From: an uncultured Actinomycetes bacterium
GTDB taxonomy: Bacteria; Actinomycetota; Acidimicrobiia; Acidimicrobiales; Acidimicrobilacustridaceae
Reading direction: 5' to 3'
Assembly: GCA_937876315.1 (NCBI GenBank)
Contig: CALEHQ010000041.1
Span: 203,953 to 267,952 of the forward strand
Length of the DNA stretch: 64,000 bases
Notes under the pieces: generated by a model
Told to the model about the DNA's origin: nothing
Databases searched by the model: none
Seen by the model: only the letters and a program-made list of their open reading frames with translations
Translations under genes and position numbers: made by a program
Part shown: one piece after another, positions 9,217-18,977 of the stretch
How positions within the stretch are numbered: position 1 is the stretch's first letter
Layout: every line of letters starts with the position of its first letter

Positions 9217-10210
9217 TTTTCCCCTCTTCACGCGAAATCACTACTGCAGACTTGCCCACCACGCTGCCCTCGTCCACTGCAATTACTGCATCAATCGCAT
9301 TGTCGAACGCAACCTCATGAACGAATGATGTGAACTTTTCTGACGAGTACATCGAAAGCAGTGCTTCATGATCGTCTTCGTTATCAGCACGAGAAATCGT
9401 TCCTGCATACACGCCGACTAACGACGCGTTTCGGCGGACGAGCTGTGCGACCGACGGATTCGCCCAGGACCCACTCGCGAATCCAACAGCGAGGTGACGT
9501 CCTCCTATGGCCAGACAATCAACCATGGAATCGGCAAGTTCCCCGCCGACGGGGTCGTACACAAGATCAGCGCCGCGACTGCTTGTCAGTTTGTTGATGG
9601 TGGCAACAACATCAGAACTCGTTCGATCAATGGTTTCGGCGGCACCCGCCAATTGGCAGAGGGACTCCTTCTCAGTTCCCGATACAACGGCAATCACTCT
9701 TGCTCCCAGAGCCGAGGCGACCTGCACTGCCGTTATACCTGACCCCCCGCTTGCTCCTAGCACCACAACGGTCTCGCCCTCTCGCAATTGACCCCGTCGT
9801 TGCAAACCAATGAGGGCGGTGGAGTAGCCAATTCGAAACGTTGCCGCCTCAGAAGCAGGCATGCTCTCGGGCACGCGAAAGAGCGTTGATTCCGTTGCGA
9901 TGGTGAATTCCGCGAGTCCTCCACGACCATCAAAAAAGTTGGTGACGCCCATATACCGCTCACCGGTCCGCACCGACACCCCATCACCAACAGCAACGAC
10001 TTTTCCGCAAATTTCTTGACCCGGAATGAACGGGAGTGGCGGCGCGAAGGCGTAGTTGCCGCGACAGAGAAATGCATCAGGCTTTCCGATTCCCGCCGCT
10101 TCGACTTGCAAAAGCACTTCGCCGGGACCAGGAACGGGAACCGGTACCTCTACCTGGCGAAGCACGTCCGAGGGGTGGCCTGCGCCGACAACTTGCCACG
10201 CCCGCATCAT
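9203..10210 (-). CDS. MDR-family quinone oxidoreductase / zinc-independent dehydrogenase
   Basis: About 335 residues of medium-chain dehydrogenase fold. It lacks the structural-zinc cysteine cluster and the GHE ligand pair, which places it with quinone oxidoreductase and enoyl-reductase-like members rather than alcohol dehydrogenases. The NADPH motif is GASGGSGITAVQVA. A TTG opens the frame at 10237, but the ATG at 10210, preceded by AAGGA, looks like the real start. It ends within the first codons of the SDR gene, so translation is probably coupled. Confidence 0.78.
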   Translation of the reverse strand: MMRAWQVVGAGHPSDVLRQVEVPVPVPGPGEVLLQVEAAGIGKPDAFLCRGNYAFAPPLPFIPGQEICGKVVAVGDGVSVRTGERYMGVTNFFDGRGGLAEFTIATESTLFRVPESMPASEAATFRIGYSTALIGLQRRGQLREGETVVVLGASGGSGITAVQVASALGARVIAVVSGTEKESLCQLAGAAETIDRTSSDVVATINKLTSSRGADLVYDPVGGELADSMVDCLAIGGRHLAVGFASGSWANPSVAQLVRRNASLVGVYAGTISRADNEDDHEALLSMYSSEKFTSFVHEVAFDNAIDAVIAVDEGSVVGKSAVVISREEGKNESA

Positions 10211-10279
10211 GACCATGTCCTTCTGTGCTGTGCCCAAGGGGCGTCATTTGCGTTGAAAAACACCAGCAACAGAACCATC

Positions 10280-11152
10280 TCAATCAAAAAGCTGGTCGGT
10301 ATAGGTGTCTGTGCCATGGACGGTGGGAATGAATGCTGCCTGAACCGCCAATTCACAGACACCACCTTCGCCAATGTCGGTTTCCGCCGATGCGAACACG
10401 TCTTCCCAGCACTCAAGCGGGTCGACGTCGGTGAATGACAACACCGTCAACATGTTCGGAACACCATCGGGCTCACGAACGTGCGCAAGTTTTCCTTCGG
10501 GCAGAGGTCTGGGCGCAAAGACGGTGGAAAGAGCAACCGGCCCCTGAACAACCGAGGGCAAGTACTCCGATCGAAGCCAATCGGCAGCGATCTCTCGATC
10601 TGCCGACACAGCATCGATGACCTGAACAACCATTCCCTTATAGGACGTCATCAATGCGTGCTTGTCGCGAGGAACCACATCGTCACGGTAGACGGGACCG
10701 ACATAGTCATTGAATGAGGTGAACACGTGCCAGCGTTCCTCGAGCGGGTCTGCTCCGAGGCCCCGATAACTGCCTCGTCCCTCGGCGTGCAATCGGATAT
10801 TGGATGAGAGGGCCCATCGCTCGTGATCTTCGAGCCGCCCTTCATTGATCCAATAGATGCCGATGTACTTCCCCGCAGATAGCGGATCGGCAATTCTCGA
10901 AACCGCCGGAGCTCGTAGGTGTTGATGGGAACGTGGGGCGACCCACCGGCGGCAAGAAAACATCCATGGCATGACCATTGCGCCGGTGATCATGTGATCA
11001 TCTTCGTACCAGCGGTTATAGCCAACGACGTGCTCGGGTACTGGTTCAACCCAAGTAATGAGCGCTGCACCAAGTTCTGGAGCGTGCGGCCCGATAGCGG
11101 GCAACGAGAAGTACGCATCGTCACCGGCCACGTAGGAGTCCGACTCACTCAC
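10280..11152 (-). CDS. Hypothetical protein, possible dimeric alpha/beta-barrel (EthD-like) repeat
   Basis: A 290-residue soluble protein with no family I can name with confidence. The segment YNRWYEDDHM near residue 45 recalls EthD-like ferredoxin-fold proteins of catabolic clusters, and a weaker similar segment (ADWLRSEYLPS) occurs near residue 190, suggesting two tandem domains. The GTG start lies inside the end of the preceding NTF2-like gene, so the two are translationally coupled. It is in an operon with a flavin monooxygenase and may bind or process its substrate. Confidence 0.55.
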   Translation of the reverse strand: MSESDSYVAGDDAYFSLPAIGPHAPELGAALITWVEPVPEHVVGYNRWYEDDHMITGAMVMPWMFSCRRWVAPRSHQHLRAPAVSRIADPLSAGKYIGIYWINEGRLEDHERWALSSNIRLHAEGRGSYRGLGADPLEERWHVFTSFNDYVGPVYRDDVVPRDKHALMTSYKGMVVQVIDAVSADREIAADWLRSEYLPSVVQGPVALSTVFAPRPLPEGKLAHVREPDGVPNMLTVLSFTDVDPLECWEDVFASAETDIGEGGVCELAVQAAFIPTVHGTDTYTDQLFD

Positions 11153-11612
11153 TAGCGGTGCCGTTCAACTCGTTACGTCGCGCTTCCCATCCGCTGATCA
11201 TCGTTCCGAATTCCATCGGGTTGTAGATGTCTTCCTGATAGGAGAACAACCCTTCGCCGGCGTAATGAAGAATCGAAATGTTGTACTCACGATGAACCGA
11301 ACCGTCCCCCGGATCTTCCATCACCGACCACGCTTGGAAGATCACCCAGCCTTTTTCCTCATCGATGACCCACCACTCGATCGGAAATTCGGCAATGCAG
11401 TTGCCGGGATAGTCATTGACCATTGATCGCGTGTAAAAGTCGAACACCTCTTTTCGACCGTTCATTCTCCCGATGAGATGTTCGAGATACACACAATCAG
11501 GGGTGAACTTTTCGGAAAACGGCGTCCAGTCATCAGTCTCAGCGCCGTGATCAGCAGCACTGCGGTAATCCGTAAATGCACTCTCGATTTCCGATTTTGA
11601 CCATTTGCTCAC
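11145..11612 (-). CDS. SnoaL/NTF2-like small protein
   Basis: A 155-residue protein with the cone-fold pattern of SnoaL/NTF2-like enzymes: an N-terminal helix, then FTPDCVYLEH and later WVIFQAWSVM strands. Such proteins act as isomerases, dehydratases, cyclases or ring-hydroxylating accessory subunits. The GTG start overlaps the stop of the monooxygenase gene (GTGA) and has an AAGGAG ribosome site, so it is probably made in step with the monooxygenase. Confidence 0.72.
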   Translation of the reverse strand: MSKWSKSEIESAFTDYRSAADHGAETDDWTPFSEKFTPDCVYLEHLIGRMNGRKEVFDFYTRSMVNDYPGNCIAEFPIEWWVIDEEKGWVIFQAWSVMEDPGDGSVHREYNISILHYAGEGLFSYQEDIYNPMEFGTMISGWEARRNELNGTASE

Positions 11613-13078
11613 TGTTCAAACTCCTTTGTGATTGAGAAACTGTGAAAAGCAGACCAATCAACCGGCGAGCTCATTTGTCGATACTCAAGCATCGAGAACG
11701 GCCACTGCGTCACAATTCGACCGTTGGGCGCCCGGTAGTAGGTATTGCAGTTGAGGTTCCATACGTCGATGCCGTCGATTGCCTCTTGGACCTTCCGGTT
11801 GAACGTCTCCATCGCTTCCGGGTGAACGTCAACCCAATCAAGTGACTTCTCATCCATTCCGGTAAGCACCTCAAGAACATGCTCTACCTGATACTCGATC
11901 ATCTGAATGATCGACCCGTTATTCATATTTGGCCCATAGAGCATGAAGAGATTTGGGAATCCAGACGTTGTCACTCCCAAATAGGCCTGTGCGCCCTCGC
12001 TCCACGCATCTTGAATAGAGCGACCGTCAGATCCACGAACCGACATTGTCGTGATGAACTTGGTTGCGGCGTAGCCGGTCGCCAGGATGATGACATCAAC
12101 ATCAATTTCTCTTCCATCACGTGTTCTGATCCCCGTGGGAAGAATTTCTTCAATTCCCTCCGTCACTAACTCAAGGTTTGGAGAGTTGAAACAGGAATAG
12201 AAGACATTTGAAAGAAGGGGCCTTTTGCAACCAAACGGATGGTCCGGAATGAGTTTTTCCCGAACCTCTAAATCAGCAACCTCATCGATTGCAGCTAGAC
12301 CAGTTTGCTCGCGTTCGGCATTCAGCTCTTTGAGCGCGAATGTCATTCCACGATTCATGTTGTCTTCAATGAGTTGACGAATCTCCTTGAGTGGCGTTGG
12401 ATCGGCGCGAAAGGCTGCCAATTGTTCCTCGGTGTAAGGGTCATCGCCTTTGGGAAGAACCCAATTCGCAGTTCGTTGAAACAGATACAACTGCTCGACA
12501 TCAGAAACAATCTCAGGAACCAACTGGACTGCGCTTGCTGCGCTCCCGATGACCGCTACACGGGCTCCAGTAAGTGACACCGAGTCTTCCCAACGTGCCG
12601 AGTGAAACATCGGGCCGCCGAAGGATTCGAGCCCGGCGATGTCAGGGAAGACCGGTTGGTTTAACATCCCAACCGCCGAAATCACTGCGTTTGCGGAAGT
12701 CTCTCGACCCGACTCAGTCGTGATGTGCCAGCACGAATCGAGCTCGTTCCACTCGATTGAGGACACCGCGTCACCAAAACGGCAATGGGGAGTGACTCCG
12801 TACTCTTCAGCGACATCCTGCATATAGGCGCGAATCTCTGGCTGTCGCCCATAGGGCTTTGACCAATCTGCTTTGAAAGCGAAGGAGAAGGAGTACATAA
12901 CCGACGGAACGTCGCACTCGCATCCGGGGTATCGATTGAGATTCCATGTGCCACCGACCGCGTCACTTGCCTCGATCACTTCGAGATTGGAGAAACCTTC
13001 TTCAAGTAATCGCTTCGCCGCGACGATGCCGCCTGGCCCAGCTCCGATAATGACGACACGAAATGCCGAACGATCCAT
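11609..13078 (-). CDS. FAD-dependent Baeyer-Villiger-type monooxygenase
   Basis: A 489-residue class B flavin monooxygenase, inserting oxygen next to a ketone with NADPH and O2. FAD motif GAGPGG is at residues 12-17; the diagnostic FxGxxxHxxxW fingerprint is exact at 153-163 (Phe153, Gly155, His159, Trp163); the second Rossmann motif is degenerate (GSAASA near 178), as in some family members; an ATG-type motif (LATGY) is near 340. It heads the five-gene minus-strand operon. With the alcohol dehydrogenases and hydrolases nearby it fits an alcohol to ketone to ester or lactone route. The substrate is not identifiable. Confidence 0.88.
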   Translation of the reverse strand: MDRSAFRVVIIGAGPGGIVAAKRLLEEGFSNLEVIEASDAVGGTWNLNRYPGCECDVPSVMYSFSFAFKADWSKPYGRQPEIRAYMQDVAEEYGVTPHCRFGDAVSSIEWNELDSCWHITTESGRETSANAVISAVGMLNQPVFPDIAGLESFGGPMFHSARWEDSVSLTGARVAVIGSAASAVQLVPEIVSDVEQLYLFQRTANWVLPKGDDPYTEEQLAAFRADPTPLKEIRQLIEDNMNRGMTFALKELNAEREQTGLAAIDEVADLEVREKLIPDHPFGCKRPLLSNVFYSCFNSPNLELVTEGIEEILPTGIRTRDGREIDVDVIILATGYAATKFITTMSVRGSDGRSIQDAWSEGAQAYLGVTTSGFPNLFMLYGPNMNNGSIIQMIEYQVEHVLEVLTGMDEKSLDWVDVHPEAMETFNRKVQEAIDGIDVWNLNCNTYYRAPNGRIVTQWPFSMLEYRQMSSPVDWSAFHSFSITKEFEQ

Positions 13079-13171
13079 CGATAGAGACCCCCTCCCCGAT
13101 GACCGGTACCCTATTGCCGTTCCCCACAGTTGGCGAGCGATTCGTCGGCACTTCTCGGAGGGTTCCGTCAG

Positions 13172-14242
13172 ATGCAGCTAGCCCGAGCAGCAGTTCTGAA
13201 CGCTGACGGAACGTTCTCGATTGAACGATTTGAAGTTCCACGTTCACTCGACGGAGCAGTCATCGAAGTCGAAGCATGCGGACTCTGTGGTACCGATCTT
13301 GACGTCGCCAGTGGTTCATTGCCGATTCGCACTCCTCTCATCCCTGGTCATGAACCGGTTGGGCGAATTCTCTCGATTGCCGAAAACTACGCCCAGACGA
13401 CAGGACTCAAGGTGGGCGACCGAGTGGTTGTCCCTGCGGAATTGCATTGTGGAGAATGTGCCGGATGTCGAGCCGATGAGTCGTGTCTTGCTTCACCCGG
13501 TACTCACGGTTTCCTGCCAACAACGCTTTCTCCAGGACTGTGGGGAGGTTTCGCTGAAGCGATGGTGCTGTCGCCCCAAACTCGACCTCTCCGGATGGGC
13601 ACCTCGGCTCCGCTCCAACGCGCATCACTCTTTAACCTTCTCGGAGCTGGTTGGTCGTGGGCTGTTGAAGCTCCGCACTTGCAGTCGGGCCAAAGTGTCG
13701 TTGTTCTTGGACCGGGGCAACGAGGTCTCGCTTGTGTACTTGCCGCCACGAGCATCGGAGCAAACGTCATTGCCGTGACTGGATTGGGATCACGGGATCA
13801 ACAGAAACTTGCTGTTGCACTCGCCCTCGGCGCAGAGAATGTTTTCGATGCAGAGACAAGCGATATCGAATCTGAGATTCTCAGGGTTGCTCCCGATGGA
13901 GTCGACGTCATCATCGACACCACCCCTCATTCGACAGACGCAGTGACTCATGCGATGAACCTCGTTGCTCCGGGAGGGACGATTGTCATTGCCGGCCTCA
14001 AAGGTGCGCCTGTTCCCTTCTTCTCAACCGACACCCTCGCGCTTCGTCGAATCACTCTTCGCGGCGTTCGTTCCGTCACTAGGTCGGGATTCCGAAATGC
14101 ACTCACAATGATTGAGTCGGGAGATGAACGACTCGATCTTCTACATACTCATCATTTCGATATTGAACATGTACAGGACGCCATCGACACGCTCCGAGAT
14201 GACCCCTCAGCGATCGCTGTCTCTCTCGGTCGCGCACTCTAG
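13172..14242 (+). CDS. Zinc-dependent alcohol dehydrogenase, threonine-dehydrogenase-like
   Basis: A 356-residue MDR enzyme. Catalytic-zinc ligands Cys39 (CGLCGTD) and His60-Glu61 (PGHEP) and structural-zinc cysteines 93, 96, 99 and 105 are all present. The nucleotide motif GPGQRG replaces the common GxGxxG, a modest variation. The frame is open from 13130, but GGAGGG at 13157 points to the ATG at 13172. It is divergent from the monooxygenase operon, with about 90 bases of shared promoter space. Confidence 0.84.
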   Translation: MQLARAAVLNADGTFSIERFEVPRSLDGAVIEVEACGLCGTDLDVASGSLPIRTPLIPGHEPVGRILSIAENYAQTTGLKVGDRVVVPAELHCGECAGCRADESCLASPGTHGFLPTTLSPGLWGGFAEAMVLSPQTRPLRMGTSAPLQRASLFNLLGAGWSWAVEAPHLQSGQSVVVLGPGQRGLACVLAATSIGANVIAVTGLGSRDQQKLAVALALGAENVFDAETSDIESEILRVAPDGVDVIIDTTPHSTDAVTHAMNLVAPGGTIVIAGLKGAPVPFFSTDTLALRRITLRGVRSVTRSGFRNALTMIESGDERLDLLHTHHFDIEHVQDAIDTLRDDPSAIAVSLGRAL

Positions 14243-14478
14243 ACACGCAGCCAACCAAGTTCGACGAGTCGGTAGTCAAGGAGATCACAGTTTGATGATC
14301 CTCACGACTACTTTTGGCTCATGTCTCTGCAAAGCATGGACATGCTGGATTTACAAACCAACTCGCCGCTGCGGCTGCACCACACAACATCGGAGTGAAC
14401 TTGTTGTGTCCGGCTCCACGGCCACGTCACTGATTGACTGCAACGTCCGGTCTCAGTGCGAGATTCACGTGCCCCCGA

Positions 14479-15735
14479 CTACACGCCTCGGGGCCTGTCG
14501 CTGACGACGCCACTCTGAACCAAGTCATGGAGTGTCCCCTGGTCAAAACCGGCCTCGGTAAGCACCTCGATCGTGTGCTCCCCGAAAGTTGGAGCCGGCC
14601 GATACGTCCATGCCTCAACGTCAGGGGCCCGATACGGCATGCCGGGAATCTCAATCGACCCAAGAACGGGGTGCATCACTGTCTCAAACGTCCGTCGTGC
14701 TTTGTACTGAGGATGACGTCGAAGCAACCGGGGGTCGCGACACATCCCCGCTGGTACACCAGCCGAACAGAGTTCGTCGGCCGCGTGCTCGCCATGTCGT
14801 TGACCGACCCACTCAGCGATCACCGCATCAAGATCATCGTGGGCAACAACCCGATCTTCATGCAATGTGAAACGGGAGTCACGGGCAAGTTCTTCGCCCC
14901 CAAGCACCCTCGCAAGCGCAAGCCACTGCTCATTGTTCGTGACACTGACCGCCAACCACTGACCTTCCTCAACGGTTTGATACACCCCTTGTGGTGCAGC
15001 ATGAGACGAGCGATTTCCATCGCGGCCCATTACGACTCCGCCAGCAAGGTATTCGAGCATCGGTTGAGCCGAGACGTTAAGTGAAGCCTCAAGCATCACC
15101 GATTCCGCGGCTACACCACGTCCGCTACGAACGCGCTCTGCGTGAGCAACCATCGCTACCCAAGCTCCTGTTGATCCACCCACTGGATCGGGTAGACCAC
15201 CCTTTGAAATCGGCAGACCGTCGGCGAATCCGGTGATGGATGACATTGTCGACATCGGCTCGATTGTTTGTGCAAATGCCGGTCGATCACGCCAGGGACC
15301 GTCAAGTCCAAACGCTGGCATTCGGAGATACACGATGTGGGGATTACGGGCGAGAACCGCATCGTGGGTAAGTCCCCAAGATTCTGCAACTCGCGGCGCA
15401 AAGTTCTCTACGAGAAAGTCCGCGTGATCAATGAGCGTCCACAAAATCTCGCGGCCTTCCTCCGAGGCAAGATCAACTGAGATTCCACGACGATCTGTGT
15501 CGACCGCAGCGAACATATGGCCGAACTCCCACCACGCTTCGGTCGTTGCGAAGATCTTTCCAGTGAGTCTCATACCGTCGGGGTTCCCCGGGCCTTCAAT
15601 GTGAACGACATCAGCCCCGAGCCGACCGAGTATCTGGGTCGTCAGTGCTCCCACCCACCAACTCGTGAGATCGAGAACGCGCAGTCCCGCTAGCGGTCGA
15701 GAAGCAGTGCCAGTTAAAGAGGAAGGGAACGGCAA
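14479..15735 (-). CDS. Class III CoA-transferase (CaiB/BaiF family)
   Basis: A 418-residue family III acyl-CoA transferase that moves CoA between carboxylic acids. The N-terminal LAGLRVLDLT and GRLGADVVHIEGP motifs are typical. Asp183 in LPDPVGGSTG aligns by context with the catalytic Asp of formyl-CoA transferase. It could activate an acid released by the hydrolases in this region. It has about 100 bases of upstream space shared with the divergent bicupin gene. Confidence 0.87.
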   Translation of the reverse strand: MPFPSSLTGTASRPLAGLRVLDLTSWWVGALTTQILGRLGADVVHIEGPGNPDGMRLTGKIFATTEAWWEFGHMFAAVDTDRRGISVDLASEEGREILWTLIDHADFLVENFAPRVAESWGLTHDAVLARNPHIVYLRMPAFGLDGPWRDRPAFAQTIEPMSTMSSITGFADGLPISKGGLPDPVGGSTGAWVAMVAHAERVRSGRGVAAESVMLEASLNVSAQPMLEYLAGGVVMGRDGNRSSHAAPQGVYQTVEEGQWLAVSVTNNEQWLALARVLGGEELARDSRFTLHEDRVVAHDDLDAVIAEWVGQRHGEHAADELCSAGVPAGMCRDPRLLRRHPQYKARRTFETVMHPVLGSIEIPGMPYRAPDVEAWTYRPAPTFGEHTIEVLTEAGFDQGTLHDLVQSGVVSDRPRGV

Positions 15736-15837
15736 ACGCTCGGGAGAACCTCACCTTCAACTCTGCAAGATGACTGCGGATCAGCACTAATGTGAAATCT
15801 CCGCTTCCGGATAACCCAGTTTGGACAGGGACTACGA

Positions 15838-16743
15838 ATGACGGAGTCAGGAAACTCAGAAATGTCCTCGCCAAAGATTGATGGCGCCAAGGCTGTCTTT
15901 TGGCACCTCGACGACATCGACTGGACCGAAGTCCAGCGTCAGCAAAATGCAGACGGCTCTGTGTCTATGGTGCGTGAAAAGTGGCCGATCATTCGGCCCG
16001 GCTTTCTCTCCGCTCATGTGCACTACGAACCAGGAATGGTGGTGCGCCGACACGGTCACCGCAGCAACCACGTTGTGTTCGTGCTTGATGGCAGCGGCTG
16101 GATCGGAACCGAACCGTGCGAGCCAGGTACACACATTCACGTTCCACTTGGTTCTGCATTCGGTCCGATCATTGCTGGCCCTGAAGGATTGACGTGCTGG
16201 GAACTGAGCTTCGGTGAATTCGGCGGTTGGGGCGATCAGCCCGAGCTCTACGCAAATGAGATTGCCGAGCGCGGCATCACGCCACTGCCCGATCCCCCAC
16301 TTGAAATCGGCGATTGGTTTGTTGATCCCCGCGGCGATTGGGGTGGCGAGCGTCCGTCACCCAAGGTCGATGGGCTGCAATCAGTGATGACACATGTTCG
16401 TGACTATGAATGGACCGAACTGAAGCAGCAACAAAACGCTGACGGCTCGGTGTCAGTTGCTCGCGAGAAATCGTTACTCCAACAACCCGATTTCACGAGT
16501 ACCTACGTCGAATACTCACCGGGAATGACCGTCGAGCGACACGGGTACTTCGGTCAGCACCTCGTTTGGGTCATCGAAGGCGGAGCGTGGTTTGGCGACC
16601 GTTGGTGCCCAACCGGTACGCACATCGAACTGCCCTTAGGTGCTGCGTTCGGACCAATCGTCGCCAGCGAAGAGGGTGCCCTCTTCCTTGAGCTCACCGA
16701 CGGCGACGTTCGCAGTTGGGTTGACGAGCCTGCTAGCCCGTGA
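15838..16743 (+). CDS. Two-domain cupin protein
   Basis: A 301-residue protein built of two similar halves, about residues 16-130 and 170-295. Both halves repeat the pattern QQNADGSVS, then PGM..RHG, then PGTHI.(V/L)PLG(S/A)AFGPI, which shows an internal duplication of a cupin domain. The metal-binding motif is reduced to a few histidines per half, so it may be a binding protein rather than an enzyme. The ATG at 15838 is preceded by AGGGA; an internal ATG at 15862 is possible. It converges on the sulfatase gene and overlaps its end by 11 bases. Confidence 0.8.
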   Translation: MTESGNSEMSSPKIDGAKAVFWHLDDIDWTEVQRQQNADGSVSMVREKWPIIRPGFLSAHVHYEPGMVVRRHGHRSNHVVFVLDGSGWIGTEPCEPGTHIHVPLGSAFGPIIAGPEGLTCWELSFGEFGGWGDQPELYANEIAERGITPLPDPPLEIGDWFVDPRGDWGGERPSPKVDGLQSVMTHVRDYEWTELKQQQNADGSVSVAREKSLLQQPDFTSTYVEYSPGMTVERHGYFGQHLVWVIEGGAWFGDRWCPTGTHIELPLGAAFGPIVASEEGALFLELTDGDVRSWVDEPASP

Positions 16744-18791
16744 ATTTCGGAACTGCCTCTTCGGCATCGGTCGAACCGTTCTGGGAGATCTGTGCCCAAT
16801 CAGCATCGGTCCCGAAGCGGAACATCCCCGAGGTTGACGAAACTGATTGAGACCCTGTCGGCTGCAAGCGCTTTGCACTCCGCTGCTGAGCGAGCAGGGC
16901 CTGGAGCTGTTGCACGATCCCAGAAATCTGCGGCGTTGCCATGAGAATTGGATCAGACGCGATGTTTCGAATCTCCAGCGGATCTTCCGACGTGTTGTAG
17001 ATCTCAAGCTGATCCGGAGCAGCATTCAGCTTCAACGTGGTGTTCGCGCTCTTCGGACCCGGTCGTTGCGTCACGCCACCGACAATGGTCTGCGCGTCAC
17101 GGCTGTTCGGAGAACTCCAGAAATTCGGGTTGTCGAAATAGCGCGTGTACTTCCATCGTTCCATCTCACCCGATGGCCCTGTCGGGAGATTCGCTATGAC
17201 CGTCTCGAGATGGCACGGCTGAACAACAGACTCGTACATCGTTCCGTTCCAACCAACTTGTTGCGCGCCGCGCATCGGCTCGTCATCGGTCATGAAGTAC
17301 TGAGCGTCGTTTGCAATTGAAGATTCAGCTTCAAGATTCAAAAGAAAGCCCGACAGGTCTCGACCTGGCAGTGGTTGCACCTGCGTGTGAGTCGTCGAAA
17401 GCATTGAGATCAGTGCGCTTTGATCAAGACCAGCGAGTCCGAGCATTGTCGGCAACAAATCGACGTGGCTCGTGAGTGCATCTGTTGACATTCCTGATGA
17501 AAACAATTCCGGATTATGGATCACAAAGGGAACTCGCAGCACTTCGTCGTAGGAAACATGCCACTTCTGATGAAGTCCACCGTGTGATCCGAGAAGATCT
17601 CCATGATCAGAGAGATAGATGATGATGGTTTCTCGATAGGTCGTGTTGTTCGCGGTGAGTGCATCGATAACCGACTTGATGTGCGCATCAACATTCTTCT
17701 GCAGCTGGTAATAGAAACGCTGATAATCAGAATTCGTCAGCGTTGGCTGAAGCGATTTCGGATAGGTCTCGCGATAACTCGCTTGTGCATCAGGCTTCTG
17801 CACGAGGTCGTCAGTGAATGTTTGCGCCCATGCAACCGAATCAAATAGATCCGTGGGGACGTTCGACCCATTGAGTTGCCCCTGCAGGTTGAGTGCGGTT
17901 GATGGATTTGCTTGACCGGCTAGAAGCGCAAGTTGACCCCAAAGCACGATGTCATGCGGATTAACAAATGACGCAACTGCCAACCATGGATTCGGTGAAT
18001 TCAGCAGACTCTGCATCAATTCAACGCTCTGCGCCGCAAAACCATCGTCACGACCTCCACCGCCTGGTGCGGACGATCCTGAATCCAGCGGGTTGGAACC
18101 ATGCGGCTCGGGACCGATCCACCCTTGGAATCCAAACTCGTCCAACATGTCCGTTTCGAGATAGATGTTCTCTGCTGTCAGGTTCCGAGATCCGTCTGCG
18201 TTGTACGAGGGATATGGCTGATGTGTTCCCGGTTTATAAAGATCGGCGTCGGAAACGTGCCACTTACCTTTCCAATAGGTGTCGTAGCCGCCAGCCCGAA
18301 ACCAACTTCCCATTGTCGGCACGGTTGTCGGATCTAGCCAATAAAGATCTTGTTCAAGAGACGACTTTGCAATGCCAGAGGTTTGCGTCACGCCATGCAG
18401 CGATGGGTACTGCCCTGTAAGGAACGACGTACGGCTCGGAGCACAAGCAGTCGCCATGATGTGGTGGTTACGGAATTGCATTCCGTTCGCTACGAGCTGG
18501 TTCTGAGCCGGAAGGTTCGACGCGCGCCAAGAAGCCAGCGACGCCGATTCATATGAAACGGGGTATCGCTGCTCATCAACGATGATGACGAGAAAGTTCG
18601 GTTGCGCCGTTAGCGGTCCGCGCGGAACAAACGCTGGCGAGACAGCGGTAGGCGCTGTCGGGCTAGCCCCCAGATGGCGATACTCCGGCAGCCATGGCAG
18701 CAGCAGCAACACCAATTGCGCCTGCACCTTTGAGCACTTGCCGACGGGTGACTATTCCTTCTTGAAAGTGGTCTTCGCCAGACTCCGGCAT
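16733..18791 (-). CDS. Tat-exported sulfatase, with an apparent frameshift after the signal peptide
   Basis: An arylsulfatase/alkaline-phosphatase superfamily hydrolase. The body (open from 18727) contains the formylglycine-type motif CAPSR near residue 118 and metal-binding aspartates in VIIVDEQR and YLSDHGD. The frame from ATG 18791 encodes a Tat signal (TRRQVLKG, then an alanine-rich core) but stops at a TAG at 18663-18665. Removing one G from the G5 run at 18667-18671 joins it in frame to the body (reading VSPSGASPTAP). Either the gene is broken or the base is a sequencing error. The protein ends in VPKFTG, identical to the end of the sedolisin at 45577. Its 3' end overlaps the convergent bicupin gene. 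Confidence 0.85.
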
Positions 18792-18977
18792 TTTTTAACC
18801 CTTCGCATGATTAAGCAAGGCTACTCGTGCCTCTATCCGGAGCAGCAGCGTCAGGGTTTCGAATACCCAAGAACATGCGGGCCCAGAAACTGCATAGTCA
18901 ACGTGGCACTTTCGGCCGGATTGCTCGTGCTCTCTCGCAATGTGGTTCCCGTGTGAGCCAGGAGCCACCTGCAAACG

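Noticed and set aside
18666..18727. Leucine-rich N-terminus (GTG at 18727) as the real sulfatase start
   Set aside because: This part is the Tat-signal DNA read in the wrong frame; the alternative frame gives a textbook Tat signal.
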